Shown: positions 7,549-17,153, counted from the stretch's first letter. The stretch: DNA of 49,136 nt from JBCBKP01 sp038521625 (GCA_038521625.1 JBCBKP010000024.1:1-49136), one strand, 5' to 3'. The notes: a model not told the origin generated them from the sequence alone. Made by a program: numbers and translations.

Positions 7549-7850
7549 GGCTGCGGAGCGTGGCGGAGCAGGCCTCTGGTGAGACCGCTGCGGGTGTCGG
7601 GGCTTCCAGGACGACCAGGGCAATTTGAAGGACACCGACGGCTTCAGCGCAACCGACCTTCTGATCATCGGACGCTTGGCAGTCAAAGCCTACGACGCCA
7701 TCGCAGAACTGCGAGTAGCGGACCTGGCCAAACTGGCTGACACAGCCGAATCCGCCCGGGTGGTCTCGCCGTTAGATGGGGCCACTTCTTCGCTTTTTTT
7801 CAATGCGGAGTAACGGGGCGGCTGCGCTCACGCATCTGTCCTGGGCATGT
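7549..7850. other. sequence between the IS and the CIA30 gene
   Basis: Apart from one small open frame (7625-7813) this stretch has no recognisable gene. It does not join the left flank of the insertion sequence into an obvious interrupted gene. A T-rich tract (TTTTTTT around 7794) lies near its end. Confidence 0.4.
7625..7813 (+). CDS. small hypothetical protein or gene remnant
   Basis: An open frame of 62 codons from TTG; the frame continues upstream to a stop at 7580, so the true start is unclear and no ribosome site is evident. The composition (GRLAVKAYDAIAELRVADLA, then KLADTAESARV) is that of an amphipathic helical protein and not of random GC-rich translation, but I recognise no family. 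It may be the tail of a gene disrupted near the insertion sequence. Confidence 0.25.
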   Translation: MKDTDGFSATDLLIIGRLAVKAYDAIAELRVADLAKLADTAESARVVSPLDGATSSLFFNAE

Positions 7851-7901
7851 GTCCGAAGCCATCCCACGTCCGAAACCATCCCACGTCCGAAACCATCCCA
7901 C
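7851..7901 (+). repeat. three tandem 17-base repeats in the 5' leader
   Basis: Three adjacent copies of GTCCGAAACCATCCCAC at 7851-7867, 7868-7884 and 7885-7901; the first differs by one base (G for A) and the other two are identical. The array ends directly before the ribosome site AAGGAG (7903-7908) of the CIA30 gene, so it lies in that gene's leader or promoter. Copy number could vary by slippage. Confidence 0.85.
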
Positions 7902-7913
7902 GAAGGAGAAGTC

Positions 7914-9053
7914 ATGTCCATCGCCGCATTGCTTGCCGTAGCGTTCAGCACACAGATCACGCAGCCGAGTGACAGCGCCAAGGCGAACGTCCCGGCTCAA
8001 GGTGTCAACGAGGTCATACTCACCGATTTCAACGGCGAGAAGGTTTCCGCAGAGTGGATCGTGGTGAACGACAATGTCATGGGTGGTAGGTCGTCCGGTG
8101 GCCCGGAGTTCGATAGCGGCGTGCTCACGTTCACCGGTTCGACGAACACAAACGGCGGCGGCTTTTCTTCGACCCGAACCGTGCCAAGCCAGTGGAACCT
8201 CTCCGACTACGACGGTCTCCGGATGCGCGTCCGCGGAGGCGGCCGCACGTACCTGGTCGAGATCAGAACGGATGTCACGTTCCGGGGCCGGGCGGTTGCG
8301 TACCGAGCAGAGTTCAGGACCGAAGAAGGCGACGAATGGCAGGAGATCATCGTCCCGTTCGCGAAGTTCAAGCCATCGAGCTGGGGCCGCGACATCAGCG
8401 AGCAGGTCGAAGTTCTGGATACTTCGGATATCAAGACCCTCGGGTTCATGATCTACGATGGTCTGGATGGTACGTTCAAGCTTGAAGCGGATTGGATCAA
8501 AGCTGTTGAGATCCCGTCCGTCGAATGCTGGTTCGACTTTGCCGACCCCGCCGAAGAATCGCAATGGCGAGCGACGACCGATGGCGTCATGCAAGACCGC
8601 CCGACTGCAACCATCTCGATTGAGAATGACGCCTTGATCTTCAGCGGACAAACCGCATCGGACGAACCCCTGACACCCTCGGCCCGGATCGACTTCCCCT
8701 CGCGCCAGCTCGCACCGGGCGGTGCACTCGAACTCCGCGTGAAGGGCGACGGCCGCGCGTATGCGCTGGAGATCGTCACCACGGAGACCATCCGAGACCG
8801 GCCGGTTCGATTTCGCGGGCTTTTCGAGACCACCGGTGACTGGGAGGTGGTGCGTGTTGCAGTCGACGACATGAGCCCCCTCGTCTATGGACGACAGTTG
8901 GGGGTGGTGGATCCAAGGCGTGAGCCGGTCGAGCCGCACCTGGACGCCATCACCGGGCTCGCGCTCGTCGCCGTTGACCGAAACCCAGGCCAGTTTCGAA
9001 TCGAGTGCGACGACATCGTCGCGGTGAGCGAGACCGACGACGAATCGGAGTAA
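7914..9053 (+). CDS. secreted protein with two CIA30-like domains
   Basis: ATG 7914 is chosen because AAGGAG lies five bases upstream and the protein then begins with a short hydrophobic signal-like segment (MSIAALLAVAFSTQ). The 379-residue product has two copies of the CIA30 (complex I intermediate-associated protein 30) beta-sandwich: about residues 37-195 (VNDNVMGGRSSGG, then WNLSDYDGLRMRVRGGGR) and about 200-375 (CWFDFADPAEESQWRATTDG, then ALELRVKGDGR). Bacterial CIA30 proteins are usually single-domain and of unknown function; the fold resembles carbohydrate-binding modules. The second copy lacks the VMGG motif. It stands alone, convergent with glgP. Confidence 0.75.
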   Translation: MSIAALLAVAFSTQITQPSDSAKANVPAQGVNEVILTDFNGEKVSAEWIVVNDNVMGGRSSGGPEFDSGVLTFTGSTNTNGGGFSSTRTVPSQWNLSDYDGLRMRVRGGGRTYLVEIRTDVTFRGRAVAYRAEFRTEEGDEWQEIIVPFAKFKPSSWGRDISEQVEVLDTSDIKTLGFMIYDGLDGTFKLEADWIKAVEIPSVECWFDFADPAEESQWRATTDGVMQDRPTATISIENDALIFSGQTASDEPLTPSARIDFPSRQLAPGGALELRVKGDGRAYALEIVTTETIRDRPVRFRGLFETTGDWEVVRVAVDDMSPLVYGRQLGVVDPRREPVEPHLDAITGLALVAVDRNPGQFRIECDDIVAVSETDDESE

Positions 9054-9149
9054 CGACAACGCAAGGCCGTTGAACTCAAACGACTGTTTGCGCGAGAACG
9101 TGTTCCGTGAGGCTCGCGTGGTCGTGCCGGCGGCGTATCTCGGTCGGGC

Positions 9150-11645
9150 TCAAGGCGCCGTGTGGACGATCGGCGAGGGCTCGGCGTTCCAGATGTCGCG
9201 GGCGTACTCGCGGATGGTGCGATCGCTGGAGAACCGGCCGGCGGCACCGACGTTCAGGATCGCACGCCGGGTCCATTCGTCGGCGTCGTTGTAGACCTCG
9301 GCGAGGTCGCGGTGGCGCTCCGTATAAGCCCGCAGGTCGGCGAGGACCATGAACCGGTCCCGCCGGTCGAAGAGCATCTCCCGGATCGGCTCGAAGATGC
9401 CGGGCTCGTGCCCGTTGAAGTGGTCGGAGAGGACGAGCTCGACGGCCTGGCGGGTCTCCTCCTCGTTGGCCATGTGCCAGGTCGGGTCGTACCAGTCCCT
9501 GCTCTGCTCGACCTGCTCGTCGGAGAGCCCGAAGAGGAAGAGGTTCTCCTCGCCGGCCTGTTCGGCCATCTCGATCGTTGCGCCGTCGCGTGTGCCGATC
9601 GTGAGCGCGCCGTTCATCATGAACTTCATGTTGCCGGTCCCGCTGGCCTCGTAGCCGGCGGTGGAGATCTGCTCGGAGACGTCGCTCGCGGGGATCAGCC
9701 GCTCGGCGAGCGTGACGCTGTAGTCGGGCAGGAAGACAACGCGGAGCCTGCCCCGGACGAGCGGGTCGGCGTCGAGCGTCTCGCCGATGCAGTTGATGAG
9801 CTTGACGATGAGCTTGGCGGTGTTGTAGGCGGGGGCGGCCTTGCCGGCGAAGAAGAAGGTGCGTGGGGTGACGTCCGCGGCGGGGTACTCGCGGATGCGG
9901 TTGTAGAGGATGACGATGTGCAGCGCGTTCATGAGCTGGCGCTTGTACTCGTGGATGCGTTTGATCTGGCTGTCGAAGATGCTGCCGGGATCGACGGTGC
10001 GCCCGTGCGCGGCGCGTAGCCAATCGGTGAAGTCGCGCTTGGCCTGCCGCTTGGCGCGGCGGAAGCTCTCGCGGAATCCGGCGTCGGTCGCGAGCGTGCG
10101 GAGCTCGCTCAGGCGGTCGAGATCCGAGATCCACCCGTCGCCGATGGCCTCAGTGATGAGCCCGGCGAGCGCCGGGTTGGCCTGCGCGAGCCAGCGCCGC
10201 GGGGTGACGCCGTTGGTCTTGTTCCCGAATCGCTGCGGGTAGATCTCGGCGAACTCGCGCATCACGCGGGTGCGGAGCAGATCGGAGTGAATACGGGCGA
10301 CACCATTGGTGCTGTGGGTGCCGACGGTGGCGAGGTGCGCCATGCGGACCTTGCGCTCCGGCGACTCTTCGATGAGGCTCATCCGGCGGACGCGATCGTC
10401 GTCGGCGCCGAACCGGGAACGCAGGTCGTCGATGAAGCGGCGGTTGACCTCGTAGATGATCTCGAGGTGACGCGGTATGAACGCCTCGAAGAAGCGGACC
10501 GGCCACTTCTCGAGCGCCTCGGGCAGCAGCGTGTGGTTGGTGTAGGCGAGCGTGGCGCGCGTGATCTCCCAGGCGTCGTCCCAGTCGAGCCCGGCGTCGT
10601 CGAGCAGGATCCGCATGAGCTCGGCGACGGCCAGGGCCGGGTGGGTGTCGTTGAGCTGGACGGCCGCCATGCGTGGCAGGTGGTCCCAGCCGAAGTCGGG
10701 CACGCGCCGGGCTCGGGCGACGATGTCCTGCAGCGAGCAGGAGACGAGGAAGTACTGCTGTAGGAATCGGAGCGCCCGCCCGCGCTCGGTGGAGTCATCG
10801 GGGTACAGGACCCGTGTGAGCGACTCGGCGGCGACGTTCTCGATCACGGCGCCGACGAACTCGCCGTGCGAGAAATCGGCAAAGTCGAAGCGCTCGGGCG
10901 CGACCGCGGACCAGAGCCTGAGGGTGTTGACGCAGCACCCCTCGTAGCCGACGACGGGGCGGTCGTGGGCGATGCCGATCAGGCGCGACGGGCGGTTCGG
11001 GATCAGCATGATGTGCGAGCCGCGCAGCTCGAACGTGGCGTTCAGCGGGACGGCGTAGGCCTTGTCCGGGCGGGTGACCTCCCACGGGTCGATCCGGCGG
11101 AGCCATCGGTCGGGCGCCTCGGTCTGCCAACCGCCGCGGATCTCCTGTCGGAAGATCCCGTACTCGTAGCGGAGCCCGTAGCCGATGGCGGCGTACTCCA
11201 TCGTGGCGAGCGACTCCATGAAGCAGGCGGCGAGACGCCCGAGCCCGCCGTTGCCGAGCCCGGCGTCGGGCTCCTCCTCGAGGAGCTCGTCGAGGTCCCA
11301 CCCGAGGCGATCGAGCGAGGTCCGGAAGAACCGCTCGGCCCGCATGTTCATCAGGTTGTTGCGGAGCGAACGCCCGAGCAGGAACTCCATCGAGAGGTAG
11401 TAGACCCACTTGGGCTGGTGGGTCGCCTGGATCCGGCGCGAGCGCAGCCATCGCTCGGCGACCAGATCACGGACGCAGGTGGCGACGGCCTCGAATCGTT
11501 GGCGGATCTTGGCCTTCTCGGGGTCGACGAGCTGGTTGCAGAGCAGGTATCGGTCGAGCCAGGGCGCGTCGGTCTCGTTGAGCCCGAGCGCGTGCAGTCG
11601 GTCCTCGATCGAGCACCGGGCGGCGGCTTCGGTGGTGGTCGCCAT
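9150..11645 (-). CDS. glgP: glycogen/starch phosphorylase
   Basis: An 831-residue enzyme that releases glucose-1-phosphate from alpha-1,4-glucans in the cytoplasm. Family segments are present throughout: YYLSMEFLLGRSLRNN, GNGGLGRLAACFMES, QLNDTHPALAVAELMR, KTNGVTPRRWL, IKRIHEYKRQLMN and the pyridoxal-phosphate site EASGTGNMKFMMNG with the cofactor lysine at about Lys674. Length is standard. GGAGGG six bases before ATG supports the start. It is monocistronic here, with no other glycogen gene nearby. Confidence 0.97.
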   Translation of the reverse strand: MATTTEAAARCSIEDRLHALGLNETDAPWLDRYLLCNQLVDPEKAKIRQRFEAVATCVRDLVAERWLRSRRIQATHQPKWVYYLSMEFLLGRSLRNNLMNMRAERFFRTSLDRLGWDLDELLEEEPDAGLGNGGLGRLAACFMESLATMEYAAIGYGLRYEYGIFRQEIRGGWQTEAPDRWLRRIDPWEVTRPDKAYAVPLNATFELRGSHIMLIPNRPSRLIGIAHDRPVVGYEGCCVNTLRLWSAVAPERFDFADFSHGEFVGAVIENVAAESLTRVLYPDDSTERGRALRFLQQYFLVSCSLQDIVARARRVPDFGWDHLPRMAAVQLNDTHPALAVAELMRILLDDAGLDWDDAWEITRATLAYTNHTLLPEALEKWPVRFFEAFIPRHLEIIYEVNRRFIDDLRSRFGADDDRVRRMSLIEESPERKVRMAHLATVGTHSTNGVARIHSDLLRTRVMREFAEIYPQRFGNKTNGVTPRRWLAQANPALAGLITEAIGDGWISDLDRLSELRTLATDAGFRESFRRAKRQAKRDFTDWLRAAHGRTVDPGSIFDSQIKRIHEYKRQLMNALHIVILYNRIREYPAADVTPRTFFFAGKAAPAYNTAKLIVKLINCIGETLDADPLVRGRLRVVFLPDYSVTLAERLIPASDVSEQISTAGYEASGTGNMKFMMNGALTIGTRDGATIEMAEQAGEENLFLFGLSDEQVEQSRDWYDPTWHMANEEETRQAVELVLSDHFNGHEPGIFEPIREMLFDRRDRFMVLADLRAYTERHRDLAEVYNDADEWTRRAILNVGAAGRFSSDRTIREYARDIWNAEPSPIVHTAP

Positions 11646-11712
11646 TCTGATCCCTCCGGCGGTCGTGCGGCTCCCTCCTGGAGTCTACCGGCGGGGCTCG
11701 GCCGGATGGTGC

Positions 11713-12732
11713 TCAACCGGAAGGGGTTCGGGCCGCCCGGATGCAGTCGGAGAAGTCCGGGCTGTCGAGGCAATCGAGCACGCGGTCGTCGATCCGGAAC
11801 AGGCGCTTCGCCTCTTCATAGGAAAGGTCGGTCTCGACCTCGCCCGCGGCGTGCAGGCGTCGGGCGATCCTGCCGTTGAAGACGGTGTCGAGCTGGAGGC
11901 CGAGCGGCTGCTCGGCCAGCGCGTCGGAGTGCTCGATCCAGGCGGTCGTGCAGTTGTCGCGGACGATCTGGTAGAAGCGGGGCTGCGTCTGGAGGATGTT
12001 GGCGGTGGCGCAGAGGCTGAGGAGGAACGCCCGAAGACGCAGCGCGTCGGCGCGGATTGGGAAGGCGTACAGCTGCTTATCCTCGTGGGCGCGGATGCCG
12101 TACGCATCGCGCTCGTCGAGGAATATGTACATCAGCTCGAACCGATTGAGGCCGCCCTTGATCGCGCCGTAGTCTTCGCCGATCTCCTTGCGGGCCTCGA
12201 TCGAGAGCAGGAGCCGTCCGTCCTCGCCGAAATCGAAGCTGAGCATGGTGTGGGCCATCAGCGGGTTGGCGGGGAAAGGCTCGAGGATCATCTCGATGCC
12301 GCGGAGCGACGCGAGCGAGTACTCGCGGGTTGTCCAGCTCGGCTCGAAGCTCCCGTCGGGGTTCCAGCGGAAATCGCGGACATCCCGGATCGTCAGCCGG
12401 TCGCCCTCGACGATCGCGCTCGCCTGCCGTTCGAGTTGGGGCTGCCATGGGCGGTCGAGACGCGGTGTCGCGGTCCACCGGGCGACGACCAGCGCCATGC
12501 AGGCCGCGAGCACTCCGGCCATCGACAGCCGTGACAACCCACGGGACGTGAACACGAGCACGACCGTGACGATGATCGCGAAGAGCGGCAGGTCGGTCCC
12601 GGCGCCGGCGATCGTGAGCACGACCGCGGCGACGGCCCAGAGCGCGGCCAGGATGATCCGCCAGAGCCACCACCCCCGGCGGTGTCGCGTCGGGGCTTCC
12701 GGGTCGTTCGATTCGGCGCGTTGCTCATCCAT
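11713..12732 (-). CDS. DUF4105 / Lnb N-terminal-domain membrane protein
   Basis: A 339-residue protein with three closely packed N-terminal membrane helices (about 22-95) and a periplasmic domain of the DUF4105 (Lnb N-terminal) type. The domain shows its usual landmarks: DRLTIRDVRDFRWNPDGSF, the conserved His in LMAHTMLSFDFG, and the Cys in RDNCTT, which together resemble an NlpC/P60-like His-Cys pair. Relatives often carry this domain beside lipid-modifying or membrane enzymes; activity is unproven. It is 137 bases downstream of the RND pump gene on the same strand, so co-transcription is possible. Confidence 0.75.
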   Translation of the reverse strand: MDEQRAESNDPEAPTRHRRGWWLWRIILAALWAVAAVVLTIAGAGTDLPLFAIIVTVVLVFTSRGLSRLSMAGVLAACMALVVARWTATPRLDRPWQPQLERQASAIVEGDRLTIRDVRDFRWNPDGSFEPSWTTREYSLASLRGIEMILEPFPANPLMAHTMLSFDFGEDGRLLLSIEARKEIGEDYGAIKGGLNRFELMYIFLDERDAYGIRAHEDKQLYAFPIRADALRLRAFLLSLCATANILQTQPRFYQIVRDNCTTAWIEHSDALAEQPLGLQLDTVFNGRIARRLHAAGEVETDLSYEEAKRLFRIDDRVLDCLDSPDFSDCIRAARTPSG

Positions 12733-12869
12733 GGCGTGCGGGGCGGGCCGAGCCGCCTCGCTGAGAGCTTAACGGCTGCTCGAGCGATTGTGTCACGCTC
12801 TGCTAGCACGGCTGACGTCGAGGTCATCGCGGCGGTGCCGGCGACTTCCGCTCGTCACGCGGGTTGGGG

Positions 12870-15800
12870 TCACGCCGCGGCGATCGAGCCGGCGGGGGCC
12901 GCGTGCGGTCGGGCGTCCGAGTCGCGTCGCCCGCGACCGATGACCAGCCTGAATGCCGCGGGGACGAAGAGCACGGCCAGGAGCGTGGCTCCCGAGATAC
13001 CGCCGGCCATCACGATGGCCAGCGAGGGCCAGAAGTCGCCGCCGACGAAGACGAGAAGCGGAAGGAAACCACCGATCGTCGTGAGCGTTGTCGAGACCAC
13101 ATGACGCAGGCAACCCATCGTCGCCTCCGCGATGCCTCGCGGATCACCGAGGCGCGCGGTCGGGTGCTCTCGCAGCGACGCGATGACGACGATGCTGTCG
13201 TTGAGCGCCACGCCGATGAGGCCGAGCGTTCCCAGGATCGTGTTGAAGCTCACGGGGAAGGAGATCGTCCAGGTCGAGAGCAGCGCGAGCCCGACCGCGA
13301 GAATCGCGACCGCGCCGAGGATCGCGGCGAGGAGCACGCTTCGGAAGGTCAAGATCAGAGTCGCGATCATGAGCACGATCAGCGTCGGCGCGTACTTGGC
13401 GAGATTGCCGGTCGCGTCGGAGTTCTGCTCGGCGGCCCCGCCGACGGCGATCGAGTACCCGGGCGGGAGCGCTGGCCCGTCCGCGCCGAGGTCGGCAAGG
13501 ACCTCGCGCCCGATCTCGATCGGGAGCGAGCCGGCGCGCGTGTACGCCTTGACCGTGTTCGAGCGCTCGCCGTTGTGGCGCGTGATCGCGCCGAGGTCTG
13601 CACGCAGGGCGGCGTCGGCGATCGCCGGAAGCGGCACCGGGGTGCCGCCCGGCGCGATGATGTTCGTCGATGCGATCTCGGATAGGTCGGCGCGCGCGGC
13701 CTCGTCGAACGAGACGCGGACGGGCATCTCCTCGAGGCCTTCGAGCACCTCGCCGCCGGTCGCGCCCTCGTAGGCCGCGCTCAGCTGGCCGGCGATGTCC
13801 TCAAGGGTGAGCCCCGCGAGGCGTGCCTGCTGTTCATCGACGTCGAACCAGAGCTTCGGTTCGGCACGCTCGATCGTCATCTGGGTATGAAGCACGTCCG
13901 GGTGGGCCTGCAGCCGGTCGCGGAACGCCTCGCCGATCTCCTGGAGCACGAGCGGGTCGGGCCCGCTGACTCGGTACTCGATGTCGGCCACGACCGGCGG
14001 GCCCTGGCCGAAGGACCTGACCACGGCCTGCGCGCCCGGCAGCCGGTCGTCGAGCCGGGCCTGGAGAGCCGGGACGAGGCGCTTGGTCGCGTCTGGGGAC
14101 TCCGTGTCGACGACGGCGTGCGCGTAGGACGGCATCGCGTCCTTGTCCATGATCAGGTTGTACCAGACGCTCGGGTAGCTGCCCCCGACGAGCCAGTGGA
14201 CGCGCTCGACGCCCTCCAGGTCCCGGATGATCGCCTCGGCTTGCTCCGACGCGGCTCGTGTGCGCGCGATCGAAGCATCGCTGGGGAGCCAGATCTGGAC
14301 GTGGAACATGTCCCTGTCCACCGGCGGGAAAAACTGGTTACCAAGCCCGCGTGCGAGCACGAAGCCCGACAGCGGCAGCAGCATCGCGATCGAGAGCGCG
14401 GCGATGGGCCGGGCGAACAGGCTGGCGAACGCGGACTCGATCACCCGCGCGATCTGCGGGCTCGAGACACCGTCCTTCCACCATCGGTGCCGCCCCGGCT
14501 CCGCGGGCGTGATGAACAGGCCGGCGAGCGCCGCGATGATCGTGAGTGATACGGCGTACGAGATCACGACCGCATAGATCACGCTCTGCCCGATCGAGCC
14601 GACAAAGTCGCCGGCCCCGCCGGGCAGGAGCAGTATCGGAGCGAAGGCGAGCACGGTTGTCAGCGTCGATGCGCCTAGAGGCCCGGCGAGATGCCCGACC
14701 GACCCGCGGACGGACTCGATCGCGGAACGTCCGAGGCGACGCCGCGCGGTGACCTCGTCGGTGATGACGATCGCGTTGTCGATGAGCAGCCCGAGCGCGA
14801 TGATCATCCCGAAGATCGACATCTGGTGCAGGCTGTTCCCGCTCGCCTGGATCGCCGCGAGCGTGAGCGAGACGACGAGCGGCAGCGCCGAGCCGATGAT
14901 GATCGCCTGGCGGATACCCATCGTCATCCATACGACGACGAGGATGACGCCCGCGCCCGCGAGAAGGTTCGCGCCCAGCTCGCCGAGCCGGGCCTCGGTG
15001 TAGCGCGTCTGCTCAAACACCGGTCGCACCTCGACGCCGGACCTCTCCGATGCGAACCCAGCGATCACCCGATCTGCACCATCTGCCCAAGCGTCGGCCT
15101 GCGCCGAGGCGGACATCCGGGCGGCAACGAGCACCCCGCGTTCGCCGTCGGTCAGCGCGAACGTCTCGACCGGCGTGCGGACGCCGCGCCGGATCGAGGC
15201 GACATCGCCGAGCCGCAGCACGCGCCCACCGTCGCCCTCTCGGAGTGGGATCGCGGCGATGCGTCCGACCGTATCGAGCTCACCGGTCACCTCGATCAGC
15301 ACGTCGCTCGAGGCGCCCCTGACGACTCCGGCGGAGGACTTCGAGTCCGCCCGGCGGATCAGCGCGGCGATCGCCTCCGCATCGAGCCCGAGCAAGGCCG
15401 TCTCGTTGGCGTTCGGCGTGACCCTTATCTCCTCGTCGGCGTCGCCGTAGACGCGCACGAGCTCAGTGTCGGGGATGTTCCGAAGGCGGTCGGCCAACTC
15501 CTTCGCCTGCCGCGAGAGCATCCCGATGGTGTGTCCGGGCGAATCCGAGGACTCGACGGAGACCACGAGCGTGAACGCCACCGGGTCGCGCTTCTCATCC
15601 AGATCGGGCGGCCCCGCGCCGGGCGGCAGCGCGGGCTCGACGTCGCGGAGCTTGTCGCGGATCTCGCTGAAGATCTCCAGGTTGTCCGACGCGCCGACGC
15701 TGTCGAGGAGCTCGATCGAGACGACCGAGATGCCGGCGCGCGAGGTCGACTCGAGCGTCTTGATCTCGTCGATCTCGTCGAGCGCCGTCTCGAGCGGGTC

Positions 15801-15998
15801 AGTGACGAGGCTCTCGACGCGCTCTGCCGAAGCGCCGGGGAACGGGGTGAGCACGATCGGCCCACGGTTGACGATCCGGGGATCCTCGAGGCGTGGGATG
15901 GTCCGGAGCGCCGAGGCGCCGGCGACGATCGCGATCGCGACGAGAAGCCAGAGCAGGTGCCTGTTGCGGAATGTCAGGGTCGACCAGTCAGCCACCAC
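12870..15998 (-). CDS. RND-superfamily efflux pump, inner-membrane transporter
   Basis: A proton-driven RND transporter of about 1042 residues. I take GTG at 15998 as start because GGAGG lies six bases upstream and translation then begins VADWSTLTFRNRHLLWLL, the normal N-terminus; an upstream ATG adds 35 charged residues without homology. Twelve membrane helices and two large periplasmic loops are apparent. The TM4 motif reads GLLIDNAIVITDE, i.e. Asp-Asn where AcrB has Asp-Asp, as in many non-HAE1 pumps. The start overlaps the end of the adaptor gene by 11 bases. No outer-membrane channel is encoded next to it. Confidence 0.94.
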   Translation of the reverse strand: MVADWSTLTFRNRHLLWLLVAIAIVAGASALRTIPRLEDPRIVNRGPIVLTPFPGASAERVESLVTDPLETALDEIDEIKTLESTSRAGISVVSIELLDSVGASDNLEIFSEIRDKLRDVEPALPPGAGPPDLDEKRDPVAFTLVVSVESSDSPGHTIGMLSRQAKELADRLRNIPDTELVRVYGDADEEIRVTPNANETALLGLDAEAIAALIRRADSKSSAGVVRGASSDVLIEVTGELDTVGRIAAIPLREGDGGRVLRLGDVASIRRGVRTPVETFALTDGERGVLVAARMSASAQADAWADGADRVIAGFASERSGVEVRPVFEQTRYTEARLGELGANLLAGAGVILVVVWMTMGIRQAIIIGSALPLVVSLTLAAIQASGNSLHQMSIFGMIIALGLLIDNAIVITDEVTARRRLGRSAIESVRGSVGHLAGPLGASTLTTVLAFAPILLLPGGAGDFVGSIGQSVIYAVVISYAVSLTIIAALAGLFITPAEPGRHRWWKDGVSSPQIARVIESAFASLFARPIAALSIAMLLPLSGFVLARGLGNQFFPPVDRDMFHVQIWLPSDASIARTRAASEQAEAIIRDLEGVERVHWLVGGSYPSVWYNLIMDKDAMPSYAHAVVDTESPDATKRLVPALQARLDDRLPGAQAVVRSFGQGPPVVADIEYRVSGPDPLVLQEIGEAFRDRLQAHPDVLHTQMTIERAEPKLWFDVDEQQARLAGLTLEDIAGQLSAAYEGATGGEVLEGLEEMPVRVSFDEAARADLSEIASTNIIAPGGTPVPLPAIADAALRADLGAITRHNGERSNTVKAYTRAGSLPIEIGREVLADLGADGPALPPGYSIAVGGAAEQNSDATGNLAKYAPTLIVLMIATLILTFRSVLLAAILGAVAILAVGLALLSTWTISFPVSFNTILGTLGLIGVALNDSIVVIASLREHPTARLGDPRGIAEATMGCLRHVVSTTLTTIGGFLPLLVFVGGDFWPSLAIVMAGGISGATLLAVLFVPAAFRLVIGRGRRDSDARPHAAPAGSIAAA

Positions 15999-17130
15999 GG
16001 CCGCCCTCCGGCTCGCCGCTCGATGCCGGGCGTACCCGCATGCCGGGGACGAGGCGCTGCTTGCCGTCCACGACGATCGCTTCGCCCTCTCGGATCGAGC
16101 CACGCACGTAAGCGCGTTCGCTCCCTGGGCGCATGATCTCGACCTCGCGTCGTTCCAGGATCCAGCCGCGTTCCTCGGGCGTTGCGATATACAACGCCCA
16201 CAGCCCCCGGACGCTCTGCGTGAGCGCCGAGAGCGGCACCCAGAACCCCGACTCGGCGATGCTCGAGGAGAGCTCGATCGTTGCCGCGTCGCCGTCCCGC
16301 AGCCGCGACCCCAAGCGCTCGCCGAGCCTCAGCCGTACCTCGGTCGTGCGGGTCAGCCGGTCGACCGAGGGGAGCACCGCGAGGACCGTCGCCGGGACGG
16401 AACGCCCTCGGACGGTGACGGTCTTCTGGGCGCCGAGCGAGGAGGCCGCGTCGGCCGACACGCCGATCCGGACCTCCGGGCCTTCTGTCTCGAGCAGTGT
16501 GAGCACGATCGCGCCAGGGCTCGCGAGCGATCCGACGTCGGCCGCGCGACGCGAGACGATCGCGTCGAAGGGGGCCTCGAGACTGCTTTTCTCAAGGTCC
16601 ACCTTGACGAGGCGGATGGTGGCTTCGGCTTCGGCGAGCCTTGCTTCGAGGCGACGGACCGCGTTGGAGGCCTCATCCAACTCTTGCTGGGTCGAAGCGC
16701 TGCCGGAGAAGATCCGCTCCACACGCTCGAAGGTCCGTCGCGCAAGGTTGAGGTCCGTGCGTACACCCGCGGCGGCGGCGCGAGCGCGGTCGAGATCGGC
16801 TTCGAGACGCGACGTGTCGAGCTCGGCGACGACCAGCCCACCCTCGACGACGTCTCCCTCGTCGGCCAGGACGGACTCGATCGTGCCTGTGATCTCGAAT
16901 GAGAGCTCGACCCTCTGTCGCGCGCGGACCTCACCCAGATACCGCGTTCTGACCTCGATCGAGTCGGTCCAGCGCACGGGCTCTGTGAGAACAGCCACCG
17001 GCCGAGCGGCGTGTGGTGGCTCGGCCGCCGGCTGCGAGAGGGCCGCGACGGCGCCGAGCGCTCCGGCGACGCAAGCGACCACCGCCAGGGTCGGGAGCAG
17101 CGTTCGGAATCGCGTGGGTGTGGCGGTCAT
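15988..17130 (-). CDS. RND efflux adaptor (membrane-fusion protein)
   Basis: A 380-residue periplasmic adaptor with an N-terminal hydrophobic anchor (about 12-32), a lipoyl-like domain (ELSFEITGTIESVLADEGD ... LEAPFDAIVSRRAADVGSL), a coiled-coil hairpin (about 105-170) and a beta-barrel/membrane-proximal C-terminus (AYVRGSIREGEAIVVDGKQR). It feeds the pump encoded directly downstream, with which it overlaps. The gene is preceded by two palindromes matching those in front of the tetR gene, so the pair is probably repressed by that TetR. Confidence 0.93.
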   Translation of the reverse strand: MTATPTRFRTLLPTLAVVACVAGALGAVAALSQPAAEPPHAARPVAVLTEPVRWTDSIEVRTRYLGEVRARQRVELSFEITGTIESVLADEGDVVEGGLVVAELDTSRLEADLDRARAAAAGVRTDLNLARRTFERVERIFSGSASTQQELDEASNAVRRLEARLAEAEATIRLVKVDLEKSSLEAPFDAIVSRRAADVGSLASPGAIVLTLLETEGPEVRIGVSADAASSLGAQKTVTVRGRSVPATVLAVLPSVDRLTRTTEVRLRLGERLGSRLRDGDAATIELSSSIAESGFWVPLSALTQSVRGLWALYIATPEERGWILERREVEIMRPGSERAYVRGSIREGEAIVVDGKQRLVPGMRVRPASSGEPEGGRGG

Positions 17131-17153
17131 CTGGTGCTCCAGTCGTGGGGGAA

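Noticed and set aside
7851..7901. CRISPR array
   Set aside because: Only three directly adjacent 17-base units without spacers and no cas genes anywhere in the window.
9076..11879. Several long frames inside glgP on both strands
   Set aside because: All fall within the phosphorylase gene in other phases and have no recognisable motifs.
15999..16103. Upstream ATG start for the RND pump (35 extra residues)
   Set aside because: The extension lies inside the adaptor gene, is Arg/Ser/Ala-rich without homology, and the GTG at 15998 has a well-placed GGAGG.
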